Origin: Corynebacterium caspium DSM 44850
GTDB lineage: Bacteria > Actinomycetota > Actinomycetes > Mycobacteriales > Mycobacteriaceae
NCBI RefSeq assembly: GCF_030440555.1
Contig: NZ_CP047118.1
Coordinates: 1,736,001 to 1,800,000, forward strand
Direction: 5' to 3'
DNA length: 64,000 nt
A model generated the notes under the pieces. That model was not told the origin of the DNA. It did no database searches and saw only the letters and a program-made list of their open reading frames with translations. Positions within the stretch are counted from its first letter, which is position 1. Every line of letters starts with the position of its first letter. Made by a program: the position numbers and the translations under genes. Below are positions 48,933 to 60,878 of this stretch, piece by piece.

Positions 48933-49088
48933 TTAGCTTACGGAAACCTCGGTATAGGGCATTAACGATGAAACCCACGGGAAAACTACCTCCATAAGGA
49001 GGAAAAATACAGCTACTGCCAGGATTAATGCCAATACAACCTTTAGCGCTGTGGGGCCTGGAAGTAAGCGCCAAATTAGGCTATACAT
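48933..49088 (-). CDS. 51-residue membrane protein coupled to sortase
   Basis: ATG at 49088 follows the sortase stop with no gap (TAAATG), with AAGGAG six bases upstream inside the sortase gene. The product starts MYSLIWRLLPGPTALKVV, has one hydrophobic span (about 17-36) and a short tail ending EVSVS. A small membrane protein in this place is common beside corynebacterial class E-type sortases. A role as partner or topological helper of the sortase is inferred only from coupling. Confidence 0.85.
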   Translation of the reverse strand: MYSLIWRLLPGPTALKVVLALILAVAVFFLLMEVVFPWVSSLMPYTEVSVS

Positions 49089-49826
49089 TTAGTTCTCCTT
49101 CAAGACTGCAGGAGGATTACCAGCCTGCTTCGGTAGCGATTCCACTAGCATGCCGTGCACAATCATGCGCTCCGCATTCGAGAACTGCGGGTGACAGGTA
49201 GTCAAGGTAATCAGGGCTTCTGGGGCTGCTGGTGCCGCAGTGTCTTCTCCGGGCACTGGCGCAATTACCGAAATATCTGTGGGCACTGTGATATGGCGCC
49301 CGGCAACGTGGCTATAGCGGTTTTGTACAGCTGCCTGTTTTTCTCCAAAACAATCGGTGGATTCGCTGCCAGAAATTGGGAGTACCCGGTAAATTTCCCA
49401 GGTGGCTGGGGTTTCGACAACCAATGCATCGCAAGTTTTAAGAGCCCCTAGATCATTAAAGGGGGCACCTTTACCGACCCGGTGTCCGGCGATGGCGAAG
49501 TTGCCTTTTTCACCTGGTTGTTGGGTGGCTGGGTATCTGCCAGGGCCAGCTATTAGTTGGGCTTCTTCAGCACCTTCTAGGATCGCATAGTGAAAGTCTG
49601 TGCCAAAGCGCGGGACATAGAGGCGCGCAAAAGCATCGCCTAATTCTGGAATTTTAATATTGCGCTGATTACTCCAGGATTCCTCCAGGTTTTCGTTAAC
49701 CTGTTGCTGTAATTTGTGGGAAACAATATTTGTCCAATAGCTTTCATAAAAAGCAAATAGCGATATTAGTATTCCCACGGTGAGCAGGAGTTCACCGAGA
49801 GCATGGCTGAGCCTTCCTTGAGCCAT
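49089..49826 (-). CDS. Class E-type sortase (housekeeping candidate)
   Basis: 245 residues with an N-terminal membrane anchor (about 10-30), catalytic His in 'FAIAGHRVG', Cys in 'LITLTTCHPQFS' and Arg in 'NAERMIVHG'. The TLTTCHP sequence and single anchor fit class E/housekeeping sortases. It probably anchors assembled pili and other LPxTG/LAxTG proteins to peptidoglycan, so it should cooperate with the pilus locus 40 kb away. No substrate gene is adjacent. Divergent from the YidC paralogue. Confidence 0.9.
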   Translation of the reverse strand: MAQGRLSHALGELLLTVGILISLFAFYESYWTNIVSHKLQQQVNENLEESWSNQRNIKIPELGDAFARLYVPRFGTDFHYAILEGAEEAQLIAGPGRYPATQQPGEKGNFAIAGHRVGKGAPFNDLGALKTCDALVVETPATWEIYRVLPISGSESTDCFGEKQAAVQNRYSHVAGRHITVPTDISVIAPVPGEDTAAPAAPEALITLTTCHPQFSNAERMIVHGMLVESLPKQAGNPPAVLKEN

Positions 49827-49925
49827 GCGCGATCCTTTCTTTTCGTGCCATCCCGTGACGGGCAGTACGATCAGGTTACCGTACCAGGGAAATACCCCGC
49901 ATTCGCTTATAGGAGGAGCTCTAAA

Positions 49926-51131
49926 TTGCTAGATGTCTTTGCGTATCCCGTATCTGGGGTGATGAAGCTCTGGCATATTTTGCTCCATTCCCTGTTTGGA
50001 GTTCCTGAACATTTAGCCTGGGTACTTTGCCTTTTTGGGCTGGTATTGACGGTGCGCGGCATTATGATACCGCTATCTTGGATGCAGTATCGCGCTGGCC
50101 GCGTGGCCTCTCTTTTGCGTCCGCGCACAGCTGCTATTCGGGCAGAATATGCGGCCATGGAAAATATCACGGCCGCCGATCTTAAAGAGCAAAATGCGCG
50201 CCTGAAAGCCCTTAATAAGGAGTATAATTTCAGCCCTGCTGCGGGTTGTTTAACTGGCTTGGTTTCGGTGCCGGCCTTTATGGGCCTCTACCGGGTGATT
50301 GCGCGCATGGCCCGTCCTAATGAAGGGGTGGATGCTAATTGGCATGCCCCCATTGGGTTACTTAGTGGGGAGGATGTTTCTGAATTCCTCCAGGCCACCT
50401 ATTATGGGGTGCCTTTGCCTACTTATAGTGCAATGTCGCCGGAACAATTCCAGATATTGGGCACCACTCCAGAGGCTCTCTCCCAGGTAATGATGCCGAT
50501 TCTTTATGGCGCCATTATTTTTACTACCGGAAATATGGCTTTTTCGGTTTATCGCACTTTACAAACCCTTGACCATGCCAATGGGGCCGCCCGATTTACC
50601 TTAAAACTGCTGGTAGTAATGGTTGTTTTCGTCCCGATTACCCTTTTTACTTCGGCGCGCAGTGGCATTATTCCCCTTGCCATTATCCTTTATTGGTTTG
50701 CCAATAACCTTTGGACAGTCACCCAAACGGTAATACTGCACTTTATTTTAGAGAAAAAATATCCTCTCGATGAGCTCTATAAATCGCATTCGGCGGAGCG
50801 TAAAGAGTTACGACGCCAGGAATTGGCCAAGAAGCGCGCTTTTAAAAAACGGCGACGCCACTTGCGTTTGGGTTATCTGCGCAAGGCGAACCGTTTAGAG
50901 TTAAAGGAACTCAAAGCAGAGCAAAAGGCTAAGAAAATTGCCGCCAAAGCTGCAGCTAAAGAACGCAAGAATAAGGTGCGTTTGGCCCAGGCAGAGCTTT
51001 CCCGAACCGCTGGGGCCAATGGGTTTATGGCTAAGCAGGAAGCGCGCCTTAAAGAACGTAAGGCACGCAAATTGGGGATTACGGTGGCAGAATTAGAAGA
51101 CCAAATGGCTGAAAATGCCCGCAAACCTTAG
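49926..51131 (+). CDS. YidC/Oxa1-family membrane insertase paralogue
   Basis: 401 residues, five membrane spans in the first 300, then a long Lys/Arg-rich cytoplasmic tail (about 310-401). Motifs include 'YPVSGVMKLWHILLHSLFG', 'RGIMIPLSWMQYRAGR' and 'SPAAGCLTGLVSVPAFMGLYRV'. Start: TTG at 49926, with AGGAGG nine bases upstream. An ATG at 49803 would overlap the sortase start and precede this strong site. It lacks rnpA/rpmH neighbours, so it is likely a second YidC rather than the main one. Confidence 0.88.
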   Translation: MLDVFAYPVSGVMKLWHILLHSLFGVPEHLAWVLCLFGLVLTVRGIMIPLSWMQYRAGRVASLLRPRTAAIRAEYAAMENITAADLKEQNARLKALNKEYNFSPAAGCLTGLVSVPAFMGLYRVIARMARPNEGVDANWHAPIGLLSGEDVSEFLQATYYGVPLPTYSAMSPEQFQILGTTPEALSQVMMPILYGAIIFTTGNMAFSVYRTLQTLDHANGAARFTLKLLVVMVVFVPITLFTSARSGIIPLAIILYWFANNLWTVTQTVILHFILEKKYPLDELYKSHSAERKELRRQELAKKRAFKKRRRHLRLGYLRKANRLELKELKAEQKAKKIAAKAAAKERKNKVRLAQAELSRTAGANGFMAKQEARLKERKARKLGITVAELEDQMAENARKP

Positions 51132-51150
51132 CTTAAAAAGTTTTGGCCTA

Positions 51151-51178
51151 TTTTAGGTTTTAGGTTTTAGGTTTTAGG
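51151..51178. repeat. Four tandem copies of TTTTAGG
   Basis: Perfect seven-base units at 51151, 51158, 51165 and 51172, followed by T6. They lie between the converging YidC and TetR genes, a U-rich tail without a hairpin. It may act in termination or simply be a slippage tract. Confidence 0.9.
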
Positions 51179-51182
51179 TTTT

Positions 51183-51824
51183 TTAGATGGAGTAATCTGC
51201 CGGCGGGTCTGAAAGCAATTGGGTGGCCATATCGCGGGCTAATTCTAGGGGCTCAGTATTGCGGCTGAGCCGGCATCCAGTTATGCCGCCATCTATAAGC
51301 ACTAACATTTGGCGGGCCTGGAGATCACTAGGGTAGCCATTTTTTTCGGTCAAAAGCTGTGCCATGGTGTTTTCACACCAATTCCGATGGGCTTGTACCG
51401 TGGCGACGATTTTTTCTTCGGATTCGCCATCTGGGCGCGGATATTCAGTGGCCGCATTTTGGAAATGGGAGCCGCGATAATTTCCGCGCGGCATATTTTC
51501 TATGCACTGGTCAAAAAAGGCCAAAATCTTTTCCTGTGGATCCCGCATTTTTGCGGTGCGCAGGAGCCAATCTTCGCGCCATTGGGTATCTAGGGCTTCA
51601 AGATAGGCAACTACTAGCGCATCTTTGGACCCAAAAAGCGAATAGAGGGAGGCTTTTGCAACGTCAGCTTCCCGCAAAATACGATCAATCCCAATTACTC
51701 GGATGCCTTCTTGGGTGAATAATTGCGTTGCCGAGGCCAAAAGGCGTGCCCTGGGGCTAGGCCGCTGGGCACGCCGGGTTGTCTTTTTGGTTCGGGAAGG
51801 CACAGGCGTTCCGAGTCCTTTCAC
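51183..51824 (-). CDS. TetR-family transcriptional regulator
   Basis: 213 residues. The N-terminal helix-turn-helix is 'LLASATQLFTQEGIRVIGIDRILREADVAKASLYSLFGSKDALV', classic TetR. The ligand domain has 'FLDQCIE'-type helices and a Cys in 'GGITGCRLSR'. Target unknown: no gene is divergent within operator distance on its 5' side except the co-directional GlsB gene. Start: GTG at 51824, weakly supported. Confidence 0.88.
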   Translation of the reverse strand: MKGLGTPVPSRTKKTTRRAQRPSPRARLLASATQLFTQEGIRVIGIDRILREADVAKASLYSLFGSKDALVVAYLEALDTQWREDWLLRTAKMRDPQEKILAFFDQCIENMPRGNYRGSHFQNAATEYPRPDGESEEKIVATVQAHRNWCENTMAQLLTEKNGYPSDLQARQMLVLIDGGITGCRLSRNTEPLELARDMATQLLSDPPADYSI

Positions 51825-51875
51825 TACGAGGCTAAAATATAGCTCCCTCCATAATAGACAACCCTGTTCATATTT

Positions 51876-52133
51876 CTATTTCCGCAGCTTCTGGAAAATC
51901 GTTAGCAAGATGACTGCACCAATCAAACTGCTAATAAAAGTGCCTATAACCCCAGCTCCAGACATATCTTTTCCAAATAGACCCAGCAGTACGCCGCCAA
52001 TAAACCCACCGACAATACCGACTACAATATTTAGAAATACACCCTGTTGGGCGTCGGTTCCTTTAATCTTGGAGGCAATCCAACCAGCTAATCCGCCAAC
52101 AATAATCCAGCTAAAAAATCCTAATCCAGTCAT
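51876..52133 (-). CDS. GlsB/YeaQ/YmgE family membrane protein
   Basis: 85 residues, three Gly-rich membrane spans: 'FFSWIIVGGLAGWIASKIKG', 'GVFLNIVVGIVGGFIGGVLLGLFG' and 'VIGTFISSLIGAVILLTIFQ'. This is the small stress-associated transglycosylase-associated protein family. AGGAGG lies eight bases before the ATG. Likely its own transcription unit, after the UspA terminator. Confidence 0.93.
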   Translation of the reverse strand: MTGLGFFSWIIVGGLAGWIASKIKGTDAQQGVFLNIVVGIVGGFIGGVLLGLFGKDMSGAGVIGTFISSLIGAVILLTIFQKLRK

Positions 52134-52198
52134 TTTTAGATCCTCCTAAATATTTCAACAAATATATGACGCGTCAACCACCTTAACTGTTCGCGCAT

Positions 52199-52235
52199 AA
52201 AAAAACTTGGCCGCAGCCTTAACCACGACCAAGTT
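52199..52235 (-). terminator. Terminator after the universal stress protein gene
   Basis: AACTTGG and CCAAGTT pair with an 18-base loop, followed on the minus strand by a run of T. Confidence 0.7.
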
Positions 52236-52307
52236 CTAAGAATCAGAAATCTGTTAACCAAATCATATTGGGTTCAAACAAAAGTTGATTCAAAGTTTTT
52301 GCTGAAT

Positions 52308-53204
52308 TTATTTGCCGTCTGGACGTACAACCATCATGGGGCACGGAGCAGATTGCAGCAATGCGCGTGAGGTAGAACCTAGCAGCATTCCTTTGAAGCC
52401 ACCGCGACCATGCGAACCTACTACCAGCATTTGAGCACCTTCAGCCGCATCTGCCAGGGCGCGTACTGGACGATCCCTAGTAATAACCTTAGTTACCTGT
52501 ACGTTTGGATATTTAGCAATTAGCGGGGCCAAGCGCTCATCGAGCAAAGCCCGCTGGTCTGCTTCGACTTCCTGCCATTGCGCCTGTGCAGCAGCTAGCC
52601 CTGCCAAGGAAGTCTGCACCTGCATGTCCATCCAGGTGTGTACGGCAACTAGCTCAGTATTGCGGGCTTCAGCTTCAGCGAAAGCATATTCTGTTGCTTT
52701 GGCGGAAACATCTGAGCCATCAACACCTACTACTACGGGACCATATTTGGTGGTTTCGTTGATCATATTGTCTTCCCGCACTACCACTACGGGGCAGGCA
52801 GCATGGGAGACAACAGCTGCAGATACCGAACCTAATACCATGCCGGAGAGCCCGCCTAGGCCGCGCGATCCCATGACTATCATGGTGGCTTCCTTAGACA
52901 TTTCCAGCAGCATATCAATTGGGGAACCCTCAGCGATGGTGTGCCCAATACGAATATCTGGAGCTATCTCTAGGGCCACTTCGCGGGCTGCTAGGATTTT
53001 TTCCATCGTATCTGTTTGCAGCTCGTCGAATAGCTCTTGCGGGGGGACCATTCCCTCGGCATAAAGATATTGCGGCATCATGTAGGAAGATGCGAGGCGC
53101 AGCGGCTGTTCCCGTTTGGCTGCAGTATTCGCTGCCCACCGGATTGCAGCTGCAGAGGCTTCGGAGCCGTCTACGGCCACTACGATATTGCCTTCGTATG
53201 ACAT
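52308..53204 (-). CDS. Tandem-domain universal stress protein (UspA family)
   Basis: 298 residues with two Usp domains (about 5-145 and 155-297). Each carries the nucleotide-binding pattern: 'VMGSRGLGGLSGMVLGSVSAAVVSHAACPVVVV' and 'VVGSHGRGGFKGMLLGSTSRALLQSAPCPMMVV' (G2xG9G(S/T)). ATP binding in a stress response is the family role. AAAGGG lies about nine bases upstream. Confidence 0.95.
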   Translation of the reverse strand: MSYEGNIVVAVDGSEASAAAIRWAANTAAKREQPLRLASSYMMPQYLYAEGMVPPQELFDELQTDTMEKILAAREVALEIAPDIRIGHTIAEGSPIDMLLEMSKEATMIVMGSRGLGGLSGMVLGSVSAAVVSHAACPVVVVREDNMINETTKYGPVVVGVDGSDVSAKATEYAFAEAEARNTELVAVHTWMDMQVQTSLAGLAAAQAQWQEVEADQRALLDERLAPLIAKYPNVQVTKVITRDRPVRALADAAEGAQMLVVGSHGRGGFKGMLLGSTSRALLQSAPCPMMVVRPDGK

Positions 53205-53259
53205 GAGTTTGGCCCTTTCGTCTGAGTTACTGTAGCGCCCGCATTAGCAGGCGGGAATT

Positions 53260-53406
53260 TTAGTTGCCTAGATCTAACGGAGTGGCCGCCTCAGCATTAG
53301 CTGGGTACAGCACCGCGTAGAGAGCTTTCACGATATTGGCAATTACTGCACCAATACCACTAGAAAAGAATTCGATCAAAGGCTTAAGGAGTGCTTCAAG
53401 ATCCAT
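53260..53406 (-). CDS. 48-residue amphipathic helix protein, PorH-like candidate
   Basis: ATG at 53406 encodes MDLEALLKPLIEFFSSGIG and on to a C-terminus ...TPLDLGN, 48 residues, no signal peptide. Polar positions 4, 8, 12, 15/16, 24 and 27 fall on one helical face. C. glutamicum PorH also begins MDL, is under 60 residues and is helical. TATTGT ends seven bases upstream and there is no Shine-Dalgarno, suggesting leaderless expression. Its ATG shares CATG with the start of the divergent pseudouridine synthase. A longer frame reaching 53670 runs antisense through that enzyme and is not believed. Homology to PorH is a suggestion, not shown. Confidence 0.6.
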   Translation of the reverse strand: MDLEALLKPLIEFFSSGIGAVIANIVKALYAVLYPANAEAATPLDLGN

Positions 53407-54403
53407 GAGTTTTACAATACCCGTGCCTAAGCGCAGACGTCGACGACTGCCCCCGTTGCCCATCCGCGACGGCTTAAATCCTACCCGAGTCCGCACTCCC
53501 GATGCCGCGCCAATCCCCGCTGCTACTTTCTTAATTGAGGTCATTTCTTCGCAGCGCCATCGCCATCCGGCAGATAATACCGCGGCAATCTTGGAACGCT
53601 TTGCCGCCGGCGAGGTCCGTCTCCACGATGGCACCGCGCTTATGCCTACAGATATTTTGGCTCCGGGCACGGATATTTGGTTTTATCGCCAAGCCGCTCC
53701 CGAGCCGCCGGTGCCTTATGAAATCCCTGTTATTTATGAAGACGAACGCATCTTAGTAGTGCACAAGCCGCCTTTTCTTGCGACGATGCCGCGCGGTGCT
53801 CATATTGTGCAATCTGCGGTGGTCCAACTGCGCAAGCGCCTAGGTATTGACGAGCTTTCTCCAGCGCATCGCCTGGACCGCCTAACTTCTGGCCTGCTTT
53901 TATTTACTAAGGCTCAAGAGTATCGCGGCGCTTATCAGAGCCTTTTTGCCGCCCAACAGGTACATAAAACGTATACCGCAATCGCGCCCTTTAAACCTTT
54001 CCCGATGCCTTTGCAATGGGCCTCGCACCTCAGCAAAGAGATAGGCACGTTACAGGCCATCACGCACGCCCAAACGGAAGCAAATGCTTTCACTAATCTT
54101 GTAGACGTCTCTGCTTTGGATGCGGTGTCGCAGGCTAAATTAGAAGCGATATACGGAAAATATCCGCCGCTGGCAAGCTACACTTTGCAGCCTTTAACTG
54201 GGCGTACTCATCAGTTAAGGGTGCATATGTGGCAGGCGGGTGTCCCTATTCTAGGTGACCCAATTTATCCACAGCCATTGCCAGCCGATTTAGAAGATTT
54301 TGCCAAACCAATGCATTTGACTGCGACAGCTTTAGAATTCACGGATCCTATAACTAAGGATTTAAAAATATTTAAAGCCGCGCCAGTATTGGAAATATTA
54401 TGA
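53405..54403 (+). CDS. RluA-family rRNA/tRNA pseudouridine synthase
   Basis: 332 residues. The catalytic Asp is in 'PAHRLDRLTSGLLLF' (HRLD motif). An S4-like N-terminal region contains 'AGEVRLHDGTAL', and the C-terminal part has 'LQPLTGRTHQLRVHMWQAGVPILGDPIY'. Converts specific uridines to pseudouridine in rRNA or tRNA. Start: ATG at 53405 (MSFTIPVPKRRRRRL). AAGGAG lies 13 bases upstream, rather far and inside the divergent peptide gene. An upstream frame to 53336 is rejected. Confidence 0.93.
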   Translation: MSFTIPVPKRRRRRLPPLPIRDGLNPTRVRTPDAAPIPAATFLIEVISSQRHRHPADNTAAILERFAAGEVRLHDGTALMPTDILAPGTDIWFYRQAAPEPPVPYEIPVIYEDERILVVHKPPFLATMPRGAHIVQSAVVQLRKRLGIDELSPAHRLDRLTSGLLLFTKAQEYRGAYQSLFAAQQVHKTYTAIAPFKPFPMPLQWASHLSKEIGTLQAITHAQTEANAFTNLVDVSALDAVSQAKLEAIYGKYPPLASYTLQPLTGRTHQLRVHMWQAGVPILGDPIYPQPLPADLEDFAKPMHLTATALEFTDPITKDLKIFKAAPVLEIL

Positions 54404-54602
54404 AATTATTGAAGTTTTAAAGTTTTGGATTTTTAAAGTTTCGGGTTTCGGCTTTGTTATTGGACAGGTTTTGAATTCCTGTCCTAACCGCAAGTGGACT
54501 TTATTCTTTTATAGCGTTTTTATATACAAAGTAAGGGTTGGGTTGTTGTTAGTGAATCAAACCAACAACAACCCAACCCTAAACCTTAATCATTAAATTT
54601 TT
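54404..54602. other. Gap between pseudouridine synthase and rRNA operon
   Basis: Contains a GGACAGG/CCTGTCC hairpin at 54462-54484 that may end the pseudouridine synthase transcript, T-rich degenerate repeats before it (AAGTTTT-like), and the rRNA operon terminator at 54534-54580. No gene seen. Confidence 0.6.
54534..54580 (-). terminator. rRNA operon terminator
   Basis: A perfect 17-bp stem, AGGGTTGGGTTGTTGTT with its complement, around a 13-base loop, just downstream of 5S rRNA on the minus strand. Confidence 0.88.
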
Positions 54603-54603
54603 A

Positions 54604-54723
54604 GTGTTGGCAGCGACTTACTCTCCCACACGCTCCCGCATGCAGTACCATCAGCGATTAACAGACTTAGCTACCGGGTTCGAAAAGGGACCGGGCATAC
54701 CCCTGCCACTAAACCACCAACAC
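54604..54723 (-). rRNA. rrf: 5S ribosomal RNA
   Basis: About 120 bases, read on the minus strand from GTGTTGGTGG to CCAACACTAA, with terminal stem closing 5' and 3' ends. Internal signatures CGAACCCGG and GATGGTACTGCA are typical of actinobacterial 5S. Last gene of the operon. Ends are approximate by a few bases. Confidence 0.95.
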
Positions 54724-54814
54724 ACCTAAAACACAACAACACCACACTACAACCAACCCAAACCCCCACCAAAAAAGAGGGGCACCAGGGTTTAGTGGGT
54801 GTTATGTCAAACAC

Positions 54815-54832
54815 TGCACAGTGGACGCAAGC
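54815..54832 (-). other. 3' arm of the 23S processing stem
   Basis: On the minus strand this reads TTGCTTGCGTCCACTG. It pairs with AGTGGACGCGAGCATC upstream of 23S (complement of about 58052-58068), with one mismatch. Such stems flanking 23S are cut by RNase III. Confidence 0.7.
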
Positions 54833-54892
54833 AACAAAACAAAATCAGTGAAAACTAAACTCGTTCTTTAATAACCATTAATAATCATTAAT

Positions 54893-59878
<4,986 letters not shown>

Positions 59879-60476
59879 AAGAATAATCAGAATAATAAAT
59901 ATTCCAGAAATATTCCCTAAAATAATTTATTAGGAAAGCCTGAAATAAACCTGACTAAAAACAAAACTCTGACTCACAAACCCTCACTAAGTAAGCGTGA
60001 AACATAGTGTTTAACCACTATTGTTGTAGCCTAGTTTGTTGGGGTTAGTGTTCATTGTTGTTGTTAAAAGTTGAAAATATTTCAATAATTTTTAGATTCT
60101 TAAAAACATCTCAAATCGTACACGGGGTGCGCGGTTTGAGTGTTTGTATAAATAGTTTTTTGACAAACTTATAAGATTTCTCTTTTGGGTGTTGTCTAAA
60201 AAGTATTAGCGAATCGGAAACTTTTTGGTTCTTTGTTTTTTCGTGATCCCTATTGTTTCCTTTAAGGTCACGCCGATTGTGTTTTAACCGATATCATGCA
60301 CCACTTAGGGGGTGCTACATATGGCTGGTTCACAATTTGTTTTGTGTTGCTGTTAACAAAGAAAACTCTAACCAAAGGGTTTTTAAGCCTTTTTCTAGGT
60401 TCCTGGTTTCCAGTTCTGCCAGTTTTTTTAGTACGTCACTTCAAAGATTAATGTCTTAAAGTAGTACATTGGTACG

Positions 60477-60499
60477 CTATTGAGTTCTCACACAACATG
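60477..60499 (-). promoter_or_regulatory. boxA-like antitermination motif in the rRNA leader
   Basis: Minus strand CATGTTGTGTGAGAACTCAATAG shares TGTTGTGTGAGAACT plus a nearby ATAG with the copy before 23S. It lies directly after the predicted transcription start. Confidence 0.55.
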
Positions 60500-60506
60500 A
60501 GCACAC

Positions 60507-60536
60507 ACTATAAACAAGTTTTTGAAAGCTTGTCAA
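60507..60536 (-). promoter_or_regulatory. rRNA operon promoter
   Basis: On the minus strand TTGACA (complement of 60531-60536) and TATAGT (complement of 60507-60512) are 18 bases apart, a near-consensus sigma-A promoter. Transcription would start near 60500, giving a leader of about 620 bases before 16S. Confidence 0.75.
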
Positions 60537-60878
60537 TTGGTGTGGCACTTGTTTGTCAAAGTCTTGTTTTCCTCTCGCCTCGCTACAAAGGTTCTAGTTT
60601 CTAGGTCTTTGTGGGGCGCTGTCGGTCGCTCTGACTCGTATAAAGTTACACACGTCGTGTCGGGAATGCAAAACTTGCTGGTAGTGCCAGGTTTTCAAGA
60701 GAAACGCGGCATCGATAAATCTCATCTAGGACTGATCTCGCATGGAAGGCCGCACATACCTATCATGGGAGGAGATCTAGCGGGCCTGGTCGTACAATGC
60801 ACGGCATTTTAGAAAATCAGGCATGCTAGGACGAACATAACTATTTAGCGCAACTTAAATTTAAGGACTTTAGGAGCC

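Larger units (their letters stand above)
59879..60878. other. 1-kb rRNA operon leader and promoter region
   Basis: No believable gene on either strand; short plus-strand frames here lack ribosome sites and homologous motifs. It holds the rRNA promoter (60507-60536), a boxA-like copy just downstream of it, and near the right end the promoter of the NYN gene. ACACTAAC in the leader (about 60044-60051) could pair with GTTAGTGT in the 16S-23S spacer (about 58201-58209) as a 16S processing stem. Confidence 0.65.

Noticed and set aside
48862..49074. 70-residue minus-strand frame
   Set aside because: It is the wrong frame over the 51-residue membrane protein, which has the ribosome site and sortase coupling.
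49803..49925. ATG at 49803 as start of the YidC paralogue
   Set aside because: It overlaps the divergent sortase start, encodes no membrane-protein-like sequence, and AGGAGG precedes the TTG at 49926.
51151..51178. Telomere-like repeat
   Set aside because: Four short units in the middle of a bacterial chromosome between two genes have no telomeric meaning.
53238..53255. Terminator for the 48-residue peptide gene
   Set aside because: CCCGC/GCGGG is only a 5-bp stem and has no T-run in the minus direction.
53407..53670. 136-residue frame extending the small porin-like protein
   Set aside because: The extra 88 residues are antisense to the pseudouridine synthase and basic, unlike any family; the leaderless -10 fits the ATG at 53406.
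60253..60812. Two plus-strand frames of 68 and 96 codons in the rRNA leader region
   Set aside because: No Shine-Dalgarno, no recognisable motif, and they overlap the rRNA promoter.
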